A stretch of DNA of 64,000 bases from Poronia punctata (taxonomy: Eukaryota; Ascomycota; Sordariomycetes; Xylariales; Xylariaceae), in the NCBI GenBank assembly GCA_022579005.1, contig MU401454.1:434001-498000 (forward strand), given 5' to 3'. The number at the start of each line of letters is the position of its first letter. Within the stretch, counting starts at the first letter, position 1. This document shows, piece after piece, positions 37,111 through 49,528 of the stretch. A program made the translations under genes and the position numbers. The notes below the pieces were generated by a model, which saw only the letters and a list, made by a program, of their open reading frames with translations, made no database searches and had not been told where the DNA came from.

Positions 37111-39948
37111 ATGCCGCGCAAAGTACAGAACTACGACGATTACGGCTCCGCTGTTCAACAGATCATCCTATCGACCACCGATGCCGAGTTTCTCGATCAA
37201 CTGATCCCCGTTTTGAAAGATGCGACGAGCACCCAACGATCAAGTACCCTCACGCAAAACCTGGCGCAGTACGCAGATGACCGAGAGGTAGAGATAGAAA
37301 GGATAGGCTTGACAAAACATGAAGAGTTCCTGGGTTCCGTCAATCAGCTTCAGATTGTCCGGGAGCGGACCGTTACTCTGACAGCAGACATCCTCGAGTT
37401 GAATCAGTCAATACAAGCCAGCACGGAGAAGCTGGCAGCGCAGAAACAGGCACTCGTAAACACGCGCGCTGTCCGCGAAAATATATCAGACGCATCCGAA
37501 GCGCTGAACGAGTCGCTGAAGATCTTGCATAGCGTCAATAATGCCCACGAGCTGATTCGAAAGAAGAAATACTATGGCGCACTCAAGTCGCTCGATGACC
37601 TGCAAAATGAGTTTCTTATACCCACGATACAGAACCAATATGCCACACAGCACCGGCTGGCGGACCTTATTCAGAAGTCGATACCAGCCTCGCAGAAAAC
37701 GATTTCCGAAGCCGTCATGACCGACCTCAACACCTGGTTGTACCGGATAAGAGAGACCTCGCAGTTTCTAGGAGAGGTGGCTTTCTACCACACGGAAATG
37801 CGACGATCACGCCAACAGGAGCGAGTGCAAGAGAATGAATTCCTAGATCACTTCAGGCTCAATTCGGCTATCGAGCTAGTGTTTGACGAGGATCAGGAGT
37901 TTGATGTTCTAGACAACGAAGAGTTACAGGCAAGGCACTAATAACCGTCGTCTTCCTAATGGCTACTAACTATCCAAAAGGTGGATTTCAGACCCCTATT
38001 CGAAGCATTGCATATTCATGAGGCACTGGGGCAAAGCGACAAGTTCCGATCCGAGTATGCTGCGACAAGAAGGCGGCAGAAAGAGCTATTGCTCCCGAGC
38101 TCTATATCGTTGACAACCAATGATGAGCAATCACTGAGCAGCCTATTAGAGGGGATTGCTGGCTTTGCTATCATTGAGAAGGCAACTATGCGACGACTCC
38201 CCCAACTCCGCACAGCAGTTGATGTATGCACCCCCTGTATCACCGTTGAGATGATCTTGCTAACCCTATTCATTCAAGGTTGAGGAGCTGTGGGACTCGA
38301 TGTGTGCTACCGCCATATCGCTAACATCTAGAGCCCTGGGCGAGATCCAAAATGCCGAAGTGCTGGTGCAGATCAAAGGAGCGATCGCTCTCTTCATCCA
38401 GACGATGGAGGTACGTGTCTACTCCTGTCGTGCGTGCCGTGATCCTAACACAAACGCCATAGGGATGGGGATATTCCGTCACAAGGCTCGACGACTTCTT
38501 GGTCACCTTATTCGATAAGTATGCCGAGTTGCTGAAGCGAAGATTTAGTGAAGACTTCCAAGAGGTATGGATCTTTCGACTATCGAACCTTGGAAATCGT
38601 GCATTGATGACACATGCTGATATTGGATAGATTGTATCTACCGACGACTATATGCCCATGGCCATCAACACAAGAGAGGAATATGAAAAAGTCGCCAACG
38701 TCAGCTGGTTCGCCCAAGATCAGCCGATCGACGAGCTCACGTTAGCCTGTCCCCGTCGAATCTCTCCTGACGATATCAGCATACTGACTGTTCCTTTCCA
38801 GATTCCCCTGCGTCCTCCCATTTTCTCAGATGTATCCACTGTGTTGTATCGACATTAGGAATTTCCTCAACCAGTTTTACTTCTTTTCAAACGATTACTT
38901 CCAGCACCCGACTAAGATCGACGAAGCGTTGCGGAGGGCAAGTCCTCCCTCCCTTCCATTGCCAATCTTTCTCCCTCTACTACATGCTAACACCACTAGC
39001 AGTCCCTGGACGAGCTCCTCACAGAGAAGGTCTGCAAATCATTAGTTGAACGACTAAGCTCTCAGTATCCAGGCCAAATCGTACAGATTCTGACCAATCT
39101 GGAACACTTCGAGACGGCATGTCAGGAGCTGGAACAACTCTTGATCCGAGCACGGTCATCGGGCTCGGCGGGTGGCCCTCTGACTTTAGCTGCGACCGAA
39201 CAATTCCGCGAGCACAAGAAGACGGCAGAGAAGCGAATCTTCGAGCTGGTCAATTCCAAGATCGACGACCTCATGGAGACGGCAGAGTACGACTGGATGG
39301 CCTATACCGCCCCTTCGGAACCAAGCAACTACATCCAGACCCTCACGACCTACCTCTCAAATATCATGAGCACAACACTCTTGGGATTGCCGCGAGAGAT
39401 CAAGGAGCTCATCTACTTTGACGCCCTTAGCCACGCCGCGAGCAAGATACTTGTCGGTTCCCCAACATTACCTTAACTTATCCCTTCTCTCTTGTCCATC
39501 TATCAATCTACTAACACAAACACACACACATGTACACATAGGCACTCCCATTATCACCTGATGTCAAGAAGATCAACCCCAACGGCGTTGCAGCCCTATC
39601 TCATGACGTCCAGCACCTGACGACCTTTGTCGACGGTCTTGAGAACGGCTTCATGTTACGGTCTAATCTAGACGAGTTGGAACAGACTATCCAACTTCTA
39701 CAGGCAGAGAATACAGACGAATTCTTCGACGTCTCGATACGAAACAAGAAGTATGGTCGTGTGGACGCAATGAACGGGCCCATGCTATTGGAGAAGTACG
39801 GATATCGAGTACACATCTTCTTTTTGCCCGACAACAGCGCTAACGGATTCGTAGGCTCACACAGCAGATCTCAAATGCAGGGGGGACATCTCAGCGTTTT
39901 GCCAACTTCTCGTCCAATCTATCTTCACGCTTCGGGTCTAACAAATGA
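37111..39948 (+). CDS. sec15: SEC15, exocyst complex subunit
   Basis: Nine exons: 37111-37929, 37981-38223, 38279-38410, 38463-38564, 38631-38740, 38802-38937, 39003-39452, 39542-39795 and 39855-39948; 779 residues, as in filamentous fungi. Sec15 links Rab GTPase Sec4 to the exocyst, tethering secretory vesicles at growth sites. Recognisable blocks: N-terminal coiled coil (about 75-150), KKKYYGALKSLDDLQ, QMYPLCCIDIRNFLNQFYFF and the closing RFANFSSN..SSRFGSNK. Introns 1 and 6 begin with GC (GCAAGG, GCAAGT), both good matches to the GC-AG class, with phases that restore conserved sequence. Tail-to-tail with hap5. Confidence 0.95.
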
Positions 39949-40392
39949 GGAAGTGAAGGTTTATTCCTTTTATACGATACATGAAATACTATGCAGCACC
40001 GTGAGTGTATTGCAGACGTCAACGATACCAGTCATAGTTGCAGCGCCTCATTTGGGGCCTCACGCCATGAAACAGTCAGAACAAGTTATACTCCATACGT
40101 CAGCTATATTTTGTCTCCACCAAGAAAATAGGAATGAAAGTGGAAGAGAAAAAGAGAAACAGGAAAGGAACACTTCGCCGGACGCCATACCCCGCGAGAG
40201 ACTAATATCCTGTCAAGATGCAGAAGAGCCTGTATCCTCGGGTTTTATACCATTTTCAGAGCAGTTACTGTCATGTTGCGGGCCGACGCATCCATATCCC
40301 CATATGATTCTAGCTGTCCCGTCTGGCTGGACTTGTATTACCCCTGCAGGGAAGGTAGGAAGACTCAAGGTATCCGCGTGTCCCAGGCGGTC
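39949..40392. other. Convergent spacer between sec15 and hap5
   Basis: 444 bp between two stop codons; it contains the two 3' untranslated regions and nothing else recognisable. Confidence 0.6.
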
Positions 40393-41412
40393 CTACTGCT
40401 GTTGCGGCATTCCCGGGTACCCATACATGCCTTCCATCTCCCCGTACATAGATTGCGGTGGCTGCTGTCCGTATGGCGCGCCAGGCGCCCCGGGCTGCAC
40501 TTGGTTGTACATGGGCGGTGGCCGGTACTCCTGATCAGGTGAGATGCCGTGGGCGGCCATGTAGTCCGATGCCATGTGGTTTGCTGCACCAGGCATACCA
40601 TGCTGGCCGGGCATTTGGTTACCTGCAGCTCCAGCCGGAACACCCTGCGCTGATTGTGACTGTCCTGCTGGATTTGGCCGCTTGGCATGGGTAGCCTCTT
40701 CACGAGGCACAATATCAATCAAGAAGTCGAACATGTCGCTCTTGGCAAGCGCCGAGGCTATATCAGACCGTTGTAATGTGCGTCTCTTGTTCTCCTCCGC
40801 ATGGATCCAAGCACGCATGGTCAACTCTGTGATAAAGATGTCACAGCCCTTGGCAAACAAGATTGGTGCTTCCGCCGAGATCATCTTGACCTCGGGATCT
40901 GCCTTCATGACCTTCTTGATCCTGGCTAAAGGTAGCTGGTGAAATTTATAGTTATGGGTCTCGGTTTCCAACTGATTGATAGTTTGTTGCCAATATGTGG
41001 TCAGAATGTCCTTGTACTGCCCATGTAGGCCTTGATGTACATTAGCCCAGGGACCGGTATATAGTTCGGCGGGGGCGAAGCCAGTGTTAGCTAGCTATAT
41101 TGATGATGTTAGTAACTAATATATGAGTGTGCAAACAGGACACAACAAGGTAACTAGACGGATAGCCCGAGAAAAATAAGAAAAAGGAGATGCAAAGCGC
41201 GTGAGGGACGGAAACGGCGATCAGCCAAAGTAGGACGGACTTACAGCAGCACTAGCACCTGGAAGTAGAGATTGTTAGCGACGTCGTACAAAGTCGAGGC
41301 AGGTTCGCGACAGATGATACATACCATAATGACCTCCGTGGGTTGTGTCGTATGTACCTGGGTTTGGATCCTGGCCAGCTGCTCGCCGACCTTGCGCATG
41401 AGTAGATTCCAT
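40393..41412 (-). CDS. hap5: HAP5 / NF-YC, CCAAT-binding factor subunit C
   Basis: Three exons, 41412-41325, 41258-41245 and 41094-40393, encode 267 residues. The middle exon is only 14 nt. Residues about 87-165 form the histone fold of NF-YC/HapE: HQLPLARIKKVMKADP, MISAEAPILFAKGCDIFI, MRAWIHAEENKRRTLQ, and AKSDMFDFLIDIVPREE. The preceding WQQTINQLETETHNYKFH and the fungal upstream block (GPWANVHQGLHGQYKDIL) also fit. With HAP2 and HAP3 it forms the nuclear trimer that binds CCAAT boxes and recruits HapX-type regulators of iron and respiration genes. The tail is rich in Gln, Pro, Gly and Met. Confidence 0.96.
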
Positions 41413-43340
41413 GGTCGCGTAGAAAGAAACGCTCCAAGTGAGCGCGCGTCGACAGACAAGCAGCTCCTCAGCACAATCTAGCCTTCAAACCAAGCCTAAA
41501 ACCTGATCTGACTGAAACGATAGGCAAATGTACCGGTTTGACGCAACAGTAAACAAATTTCGAGACTCGGGGTCAAGGAGCTATGGTATGTACTTCTAAC
41601 TCTCGCTTATCAGGTAGGAAGGTGAGGACTGTTGCTTAATGTCGTGGATAGAACAATATGTTTGCTCAAGAACTGGCGTAGAGTTTGCGCGACCGTACTG
41701 GGGTTTCTGTTTTGGGATCGATCTAGCCTCGAAAGAAAAGACGACCTGACAGCACACAAGGTATCACGGCGATGAGGATAACAAGCGTAAGCAGGGTGTG
41801 GTGGATAGGTTAATCGATGCGCTTAGCGAAATAGTCCCGTTTGTTCGGTATTCTGGAGCCGCGGAGGGTCTCTCTCTGGCGTTCGAGGTGGGAATGTATG
41901 TCTTGGGTTGTGGCAGCCTGCTGGATACAGTAAGGGGGACGGTAAACGCTGTTGTTGCACGCGCGTCGCAGGCACAAGATAGTTTGGTATTGGCGTTTTT
42001 GCTGTAGGACACCGGCCGACAGAGTGATGTAAGGGTAGCAAATGAGCGACCAGGTGTCGACGCTCTTCAAGGACGGATTGATGAGATTGATTGGTCAAGG
42101 CCGACTGATGCTTGAAGGGAGGGTTTTCTGGTTTGGGCTGAAATTAGCTAGGTTAGGTACCTAAGTATCCTCGGGTGGACACCGAAGGGAGGCAGGAGTG
42201 GAGAAGGCGTCAGTCAGTGTGCCATGCCAGTACGAGTAGGGTAGCCGGTCCAGTCAACATCCCCCCCCCGCGGATTTACTCGTACCCTCTAATACGTCTA
42301 ACCTACCTACTCCTGTCCTATCTTCAAGCATGTCACTATGCTTCTGCCGTTTTTGTTTTGGCGTCTCCAAATTCTTCTCTTTTGTAGGCTGATTGTGGGG
42401 TTTAACTGCACCTTATTATCATGTACCGTTGCGTGGGTAAAGTAGCGGGTTGACTTGAAACAGATGAAGATGCTGGCTGGACGTCTAGGAACTTAAAGAC
42501 ATGGCCGTCACACCCGCGATACGTGTAAAAAGACCAGTTGCACAAGACCAAAAGACAATGGGGGAAACCACGAAAGAAAAAGGCATAATCATTTTACCTA
42601 CGAGTAGGTGCTTACCTAGCAGGTTTATCCTTCCTTAATATGTGCTATATGTGGTTTCTTTTCTTTCCTTCTTTGGGTAGGTACGTAGGAGTACTTGTAC
42701 GTTGGGATGCAGGTGGGGACTAAGGTTGTCTTCAATATGTCTGTTTAACTAACTCATCGATAGAGTTCAATTGGAACATTGGAACCTGGTGATGACAACT
42801 TCTAGTCTAGCAATCTGCTTTAATGGTGAAATGACGAACTCGGCCAAACAGACGGCATTAGCGGCATGAAGTGGCTTAGTCGTTGTCGATGAGATATGTG
42901 GACAGAGAGAGGAAGTTTCTCATTACATATCTCCCTTCCAATATCAAGCTAGGCTTACAGCTTGAGGGTATGCGCTGGCAAATGAACCTGGTTGGGCAGA
43001 AACGCGTCGTCAATCTCGTCACTTTAAATGATCTGACGATAATATTACTTTTGGGACATGCTAACCTGCAGCATACAACGCACGTCACATCAAGTACACG
43101 TCAATTGGACGTATATGCTCTATCACCTGCATTATCCTTAGGTAGAAAAGATAGTATCCGTTTCTAGTAGCAAGAGCTACTGGGCCCCCAAGTAATAAAG
43201 TGATGCATACTCGTACTTACCTACCCTACGAGTACATAGCTACTTGATAGTTTCCCTAATACTTTTATAATGTAGGCAGCGACGTGCCATCCAATGGTTC
43301 GATTCTACTCTTGTTCATGTGGTCAAAATCAATGCAGGGT
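41413..43340. other. Intergenic region, no gene supported
   Basis: About 1.9 kb upstream of hap5. TACTCGTA or TACGAGTA occurs at 42231, 42277, 42599, 43208 and 43227, the densest cluster in the window. Short ORFs on both strands show no family resemblance. Confidence 0.55.
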
Positions 43341-43626
43341 CTAGTTGTCAATAGTTAGGACTGTACGTATTGGTCCATCAGGGCTATCTACGTGCACTTT
43401 CAACCGAATCGTCATGTCCAAAGCCGTCTTAAGTTCGGCCTGTCCTTGATCTGTGACATTTTGCGATTTTTGGGGTAGGATCCTGCTCATGGTTCTCCTG
43501 CACTTCTGCATCGGGAGGCTCGACATTTTGTTGCATGCTTAGATCATCTTCTAGCCCTAGGGAAATCATGGCTAGAGGGAGAGAAACGTGGGAGTCGGTA
43601 AGTGGCGTTTTCGAGAGCCCAAGCAC
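43341..43626 (-). pseudogene. Possible small gene or remnant, frame broken
   Basis: Two overlapping minus-strand frames read like one protein interrupted by a shift near 43,430-43,500: an acidic, Gln/Pro-rich start (SMQQNVEPPDAEVQENHEQD), then a frame ending LDMTIRLKVHV..RTVLTIDN before TAG. The alternating hydrophobic end resembles beta-rich tails of small fungal hypothetical proteins. No intron with good borders joins them. Its 5' part overlaps the small plus-strand gene at 43,568. Could be chance. Confidence 0.25.
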
Positions 43627-43873
43627 TTCCCCTGAGATGGCATACTAGGCGTCGTCGAGTCTACCACAGTACGCACCTTTACTACATGAGAATCTCGGCT
43701 GGTACAATTTCGAAGCCGGTGCTGGGCTGAGGGAACCGGTGCGGCTCGTTCTTGAAATGGCGGAAGAACTGTGCGATTACGAAATACAAGACCTAGCTCT
43801 GACCCAGCTCATTAGACTCTCTAAAGACGCGTACAAAAAGACCATGCAACTCTACCACCTACATAAGTCGTGA
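43568..43873 (+). CDS. Possible small two-exon gene of unknown function
   Basis: ATG at 43568 opens exon 1 (43568-43597). GTAAGT begins an intron (43598-43648) ending CTAG, and exon 2 (43649-43873) continues in the same phase: 84 residues containing LHENLGWYNFEAGAGLREPV and a Leu/Glu-rich helical part. Beyond the TGA the same frame stays mostly open to 44,181, with only TGA (43871-43873), TGA near 43,994-44,030 and TAA near 44,061, which suggests a longer gene that has decayed. I recognise no family. Intron branch site is weak. Confidence 0.3.
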
Positions 43874-44580
43874 TTCGAAGATATCCCATCGTATATTAAA
43901 ACCCTTGTATCAAGTTTATCTAGTTTCGGTCACGGAAGAAGCGAAATCAGATCCCCTACTACCTCACCGGGGATGTTCAGATCGCCGGAGGAGCCTCCCA
44001 ACGGAGGCGCCTCACAATGATACGGTGACGCCGTGACGGCGCCTGATAAAGGCCAAGATTAAGATAGTTATAGAGAGCGGTTACAAGAACAAGAGTATCA
44101 GAAGTATCTCACGATCATTATGTTTTATATAAGGATCCTAAGAATCGGACGCGATATTAACGTGCTCAAGACACTTCGATGAGCTTGGCTAGTTGTGTCT
44201 GTCTAGATATAGATGCAAGTCGATAGTTCTACATAATCATGCAACGCCAGGGACTTTAATGAATCCCCGTGATGACAGAACAGCATGATGGTGTAGATAA
44301 TATTAAGAGGTACAAGTCAGAAGAGAAATGCCCGAAACGCGCCAATAAAGCCGTACTGTTTGTGAATATTTCTATGCACCGTGGATAATCACTGTGTATG
44401 TGATATATGCACAGCCACAAATCACAACCACTATACTTCTTGAACAGCCACAAGCGCCCGACTTCGAAGCTTGGCAAACCCTTTCTCCATCTTTTTAAAT
44501 AGAAAAAAAAAGTTTTGCTTTAGCCTGACATTCTTTTTCATTTGATCTATCTCAATCCTGCTGCGTGCGATCCGACCACT
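43874..44580. other. Spacer upstream of fcf2
   Basis: 0.7 kb. Its first 300 bp may hold the decayed continuation of the preceding small ORF. The last 60 bp before the FCF2 ATG are A/T-rich with a poly-A run. No other gene. Confidence 0.5.
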
Positions 44581-45496
44581 ATGGCAGAAATTGCAAATCA
44601 ACTGTCTGACGCACAGATCGAACAACTACTCAACCAGGCGGAGTCCAGATTACTAGCAAAGCAACAAGAACAGCAGAGCAAAACCACTACTGTATCCAGA
44701 AGCTCCCATAAAGACGGCGCCAATAGCAATGCCGCAACTAAGACGCACGCCTCAAACCCGGCGCCCATAGTCAATGCCGCTAAGAAGGGCACTGAGCTAT
44801 CGGTACGGGTCCCTGAGGCTCGCAAATCGAAGAAAGAAATGGTATGTAAATCATTGACTGCCGTTCTGTTGGTGTCCTGCTTCCGGATGAAATTTTATCC
44901 CAATATAATTGAAGCGAGTACTGCTCCCGTCATGGGTAACGTGCTTGCGCCAGAATGATTCCTTATATCATAGGTAAGCCCATCCCTGTTCAATCCTTTG
45001 ACCTACAAGCAGAAGACTAACATGAATATAGTTACGCTGATTGAAGCCGAAATACTGTTCTTTCTACGCTCGCCATACTTTGATGGTCATCGCTAACAGG
45101 AACAATCATGTATAGGCAAACAAAGCAGACGCGGGCCCGCAATGGTTCAACTTGCCTGCTACCAATCTGACACCCGAGCTTCGTCGCGATTTGCAATTGC
45201 TGAAAATGCGAGACGTATTGGACCCCAAACGCCATTATAAGAAGGATAACTCTCGAGGGATACCTCAATTTTCCCAAGTAGGGACAGTCATACCCGGGCC
45301 AACTGATTATTTCAGCGGTCGCGTAACGAAGAAGGACAGAAAGCGAACACTGCTCGGAGAAGTCCTGGAGACGGAAGATTCCACGAAGCGATTCAAGAGC
45401 AAATATGGCGAGATCCAAGCCGTGAAGACCAGCGGGAAAAAGGGACATTACAAGAAGATGATGCAAAAGAGATACGGGCGCAACTACAAAGGATGA
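44581..45496 (+). CDS. fcf2: FCF2, pre-rRNA processing factor
   Basis: Two exons, 44581-44841 and 45116-45496, encode 213 residues. The C-terminal half is the Fcf2 domain: ADAGPQWFNLPATNLTPELR, RDLQLLKMRDVLDPKRHYKK and the basic end KKGHYKKMMQKRYGRNYKG. In yeast Fcf2 is a nucleolar protein needed for early pre-rRNA cleavage and 40S assembly. The N-terminal part is polar and probably disordered. The 274-nt intron is far longer than its neighbours and contains AG joined directly to GTAAGC (44,972-44,979), so stepwise splicing is possible. A 229-codon antisense frame over this gene is taken as a shadow. Confidence 0.93.
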
Positions 45497-47102
45497 GTAC
45501 TGATGGTATGGCGCGTCGACCCTCTTGTCTGAGGTTAGCGATCTACCGCCACCTTGAACCAGCCCGCCCGCAATGCACCTGGTGAGGCCATTGGAGGTTG
45601 ATCTCAGCTCCGGCCTTTCCACTGGCCACCGTCTCGCGGCGTCGACATCTATCGCATGCCAGTGTTTTGCCACACGAATATTAACCGGTACAGGGGTCTT
45701 CGGGGTCCAACATGCAGTCATTCAGACGCCTGTTGGGTCACAGTAAGAAGCACAGCGTCGTGCTGCCCCAAGCAGATATTGGCCCGCCATGCTATGTGCT
45801 CTGCTCTGCCGGACACCGGCTACAGTACCAGGTAGCGATCTCATGTCCATCCCAGCGGCCAGTGATGCCAATCAACTGCTGAGCTGAAGCATGTGCGTCG
45901 GTCACATTGCCATCGCTACCACTGCTATGCAATATATCATGTCATCCTAGCGGAGGACTGCGTCAGGTAATGATAGTACCCGACTGTCGGACGCCGTAGA
46001 CAACTTCTGACAGGTCTAACTAGACTACAGCGGCTATGTTTGTCGTCTGTTCGCTGAAAGACTAGTAGTTGGGGGTAATCTAGATGGTACCCAACAATCT
46101 TCTCCGAGGTGACTCGGAAATTGTCTGCCATGGATTGGTACATCCATCTATCGACCTAGTTAGATGGCCAGGGGGTATTCAACAAAATTGAGCATTGTGA
46201 TAACTATGCTTCTAATCTCAACTTGGAAGTTGTTAACAATAAAATCACATGAATATTTCTACGCTCCGTCTCTGCTTCAGCTCTGCTCTGCTTCAGCTCT
46301 GCTCTGCTTCAGCTCTGCTCATTATGTGTAAATGATTTGATAAATTGTGCTTCTGTAACCGCATAGGAGGGTGTCGCGACTGTCCGGTTCAGTTTCTGTA
46401 CTTTACCTACTCGTACAGTACTTTATGGCGATTAACCCTCAGTCTATATGTACCTATATGGTATGTGTATGGATGGATATATGTGCACGGGTGTATACGT
46501 ACCTTAGTGAGTGGTCTTGAACAACCTAACCTTGGCCGGTTTCTTTCAACTGTAAACACATCTGGTACTCAATATGATACCTCATTTTAATCATTCAGAT
46601 GTCCTGTGACCGTACTACTTGTAGTAGTCCAGGAAGCCGTTTATAACGAGAACGTCCTACTACGGGTAGACATCGCCCGGCTATATTCTGTGTGGTCAAT
46701 TAATTATTGCTTACTATTCTTAAATATTGACTTATACCTAGGAATGGTATTAGGACAACATGAAAATATAAGGATTTTATTTGCATTTGAAGGTGTACCG
46801 TGTCAGCGTGTGTGACAGTCGGTAAAATTACATAAGCAAGCTCAGGTGCGTGTACTCGTAGGGCGCCTCAAACCAGCCACCACCCACCAACCTTAGCTCC
46901 CTACGCGTATGACCTAATCGGCCAAGCTCCATCAGTGCTACTTAAGTAATCAGGATTCAGTGACAGTACCTCACCATCTGCCTACGGTCTACCTGCTGCG
47001 GAGCCGCCTAATTTAAAACAACTAGAAGTAAACTGATAATACTTGCCCGGGTCTGACGCGAGCTTGAATTTCGAAATGCTAGCAGGATGTTAAAGTAGCT
47101 CG
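45497..47102. other. Intergenic region with a 16-bp tandem repeat
   Basis: 1.6 kb, with no supported gene. It contains three tandem 16-bp units (46271-46318) and TACTCGTA at 46408-46415 and 46853-46860. Confidence 0.6.
46271..46318. repeat. Three perfect 16-bp tandem units (TCTGCTTCAGCTCTGC)
   Basis: Three identical copies lie head to tail, followed by a partial TC. They are intergenic, about 0.8 kb upstream of vps16. Confidence 0.95.
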
Positions 47103-49451
47103 ATGATGGAGGTTACGAATCCAACTGCGGGATGGGAAGCGGTCGGTGACCAGTTCTATCGGAAGACCCAACTTTATACCGCCGTCTTCGACCAGGATCT
47201 GGACCTGGACAATCATATCGTTGCTGGAGCTCCATATGGCGGCGCTGTAGGTGAGAGAATACTTATCCAAATAGAGACCCGTCGAGTTCTTCTCGGTCTC
47301 GACGTAGAATCAACTGGGTTAAAACACCCCCTTCCCTTACACTAACGTCACGCCACTAGCGATCTGCCGAGACGAGACTCGGATAGTGAACTATCGCCCC
47401 AATCAATCGGCCAAGCCCAGCATTGATATCTACAGCAGTGCCGGCAAGCTACTCAAGAGTATTGCCTGGGACAAGGGGTCGGTAAAGGGGTTAGGCTGGT
47501 CGGAAGATGAGAAACTGCTCGTTGTGAGCTACGATGGCACTGTGCGATGCTACTATGACCTGCAGGGCGACTTTAACCAGTTCTCGCTGGGCCGCGAGGC
47601 CGAGGATTTCGGCGTGCAGTCTTGCCGCTTCTACGACCATGGCATGGTAGCACTTCTCTCCAACAACGCCCTGGTGGCCGTGTCGTCGTACGACGAACCG
47701 CGGCCGAAACTGTTGGCCACGCCGCCAGAAGGCGAGGTTCACTCCTGGACTATCATTCCCCCAAGCCACACGCTGTCACGGTCTGTCGAAGTGCTTTTGA
47801 GCATCGGCAAGACGGTCTACGTCGCGGACGCCACCGCGTGCGAGGATCGATTTCTTGACATCGGCCCCTTCAGTCACATGAGTGTCTCACCCAATGGCAA
47901 ATTCGCCGCACTCTACGCTACAGACGGGAGGGCTCACGTGATCACGGCCGACTTCCAGGATCGTCTGAGCGAATACGATTCACGGTCTCAAATCACGCCA
48001 AAGTACCTGCAATGGTGCGGTAACGATGCCGTCGTCGTCGCCTGGGAGGATGAAGTGAACGTGGTCGGGCCTAGAAGCGCCGTGGCAAGTTTTGTTTACG
48101 AAGGCCGCGTTCATGTCATAGCTGGTAAGGTCTACACTGTCTAATATATGTCTCCCGCCCGGACGGTGCTGATGAATTGGCAGAACACGACGGCGTACGG
48201 CTCCTAAGCAATGATGTGTGCGATTTCATCCAAAGAGTGCCAGACGTCACTGACGGGGTCTTCCGATATGGCACCGAGTCGCCTGCCTCGGTCCTTCTAG
48301 ATGCCGTAGAGCAGCTTGAAAACCAGTCGCCGAGGGCGGACGACAATATCCAACTTATAAGACCAAACCTAGTCGAAGCAGTTGATACATGTGTCGCCGC
48401 GGCCGGTCATGAATTCAGCATACACTGGCAGAAACAACTGCTCAAAGCCGCGTCTTTTGGCAAGTCGGTACTCGACATCTATAACAGCGACGACTTTGTT
48501 GACATGTGTGAAACGCTGAGAGTTTTGAATGCCGTTCGCTTCTACGAAATCGGAATGCCCTTATCGTATGAACAGTACCAGCGTCTTACGCCCGAAGGAC
48601 TAATCCAGAGGCTCATTAACCGACACGAGTATCTCCTCGCGCTCAAGATTGCAGGATATCTGCGTCTCCCAACTGACCGGATATACGTCCACTGGGCATC
48701 CGCCAAGGTGAGGACGGGCGCCGAAGATGACAGCACCATCTGCCGCATGATCGTGGAGAAACTCGACGGCAAACCGGGCATCTCGTTCGAGACCATCGCA
48801 CGCGCCGCCTATGACGAGGGACGCGGCCGATTAGCCACCGAGCTTCTCAATCACGAGCCACGCGCCGGCCGCCAGGTACCGCTTCTTCTGAGCATGGAGG
48901 AAGACGAGATCGCCCTAGACAAGGCCATCGAGAGCGGCGACTCGGACCTCATCCTCTTCGTGCTCCTCCAACTCAAGAAAAAGCTTCCTCTAGCCTCCTT
49001 CTTCCGCGTCATCAACACCCGGCCCGCGGCCACCGCCCTGGTGGAATCCTCCGCTATGCTCGAGGGCGATAACGCCCTGCTCAAGGACCTGTACTACCAG
49101 GATGACCGCAGAGTAGATGGCGCGGGGATATTCATCCGCGAAGCTCTCCAGCAGACAGACGTCCGCACGACAGGTGACAAGCTCGCCCTCGCCGCGAAGC
49201 TTCTCTCCGACTCGAGGGAGAACCACTTCGAACTGACGGCCCTGAAGGAGGCGACCGCCCTCCTCCGGATGCAGGAAGCCCTCGACCGAGACTTGACCGA
49301 CTCTTTCAAAGGTCTCAGCGTCAACGAGACCCTATACAAGTTGATCCACCTGGGTTATTCCAACAAAGCCAAACGAGTACAGAGCGAGTTCAAGGTTCCC
49401 GAGAAGGTGACTTGGTGGATCAGGTAAGCTTTTCCCTTTTTTTTCATTTTC

Positions 49452-49528
<77 letters not shown>

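Noticed and set aside
45032..45721. 229-codon minus-strand ORF
   Set aside because: It is antisense to fcf2 exon 2 and its intron, with no family resemblance.
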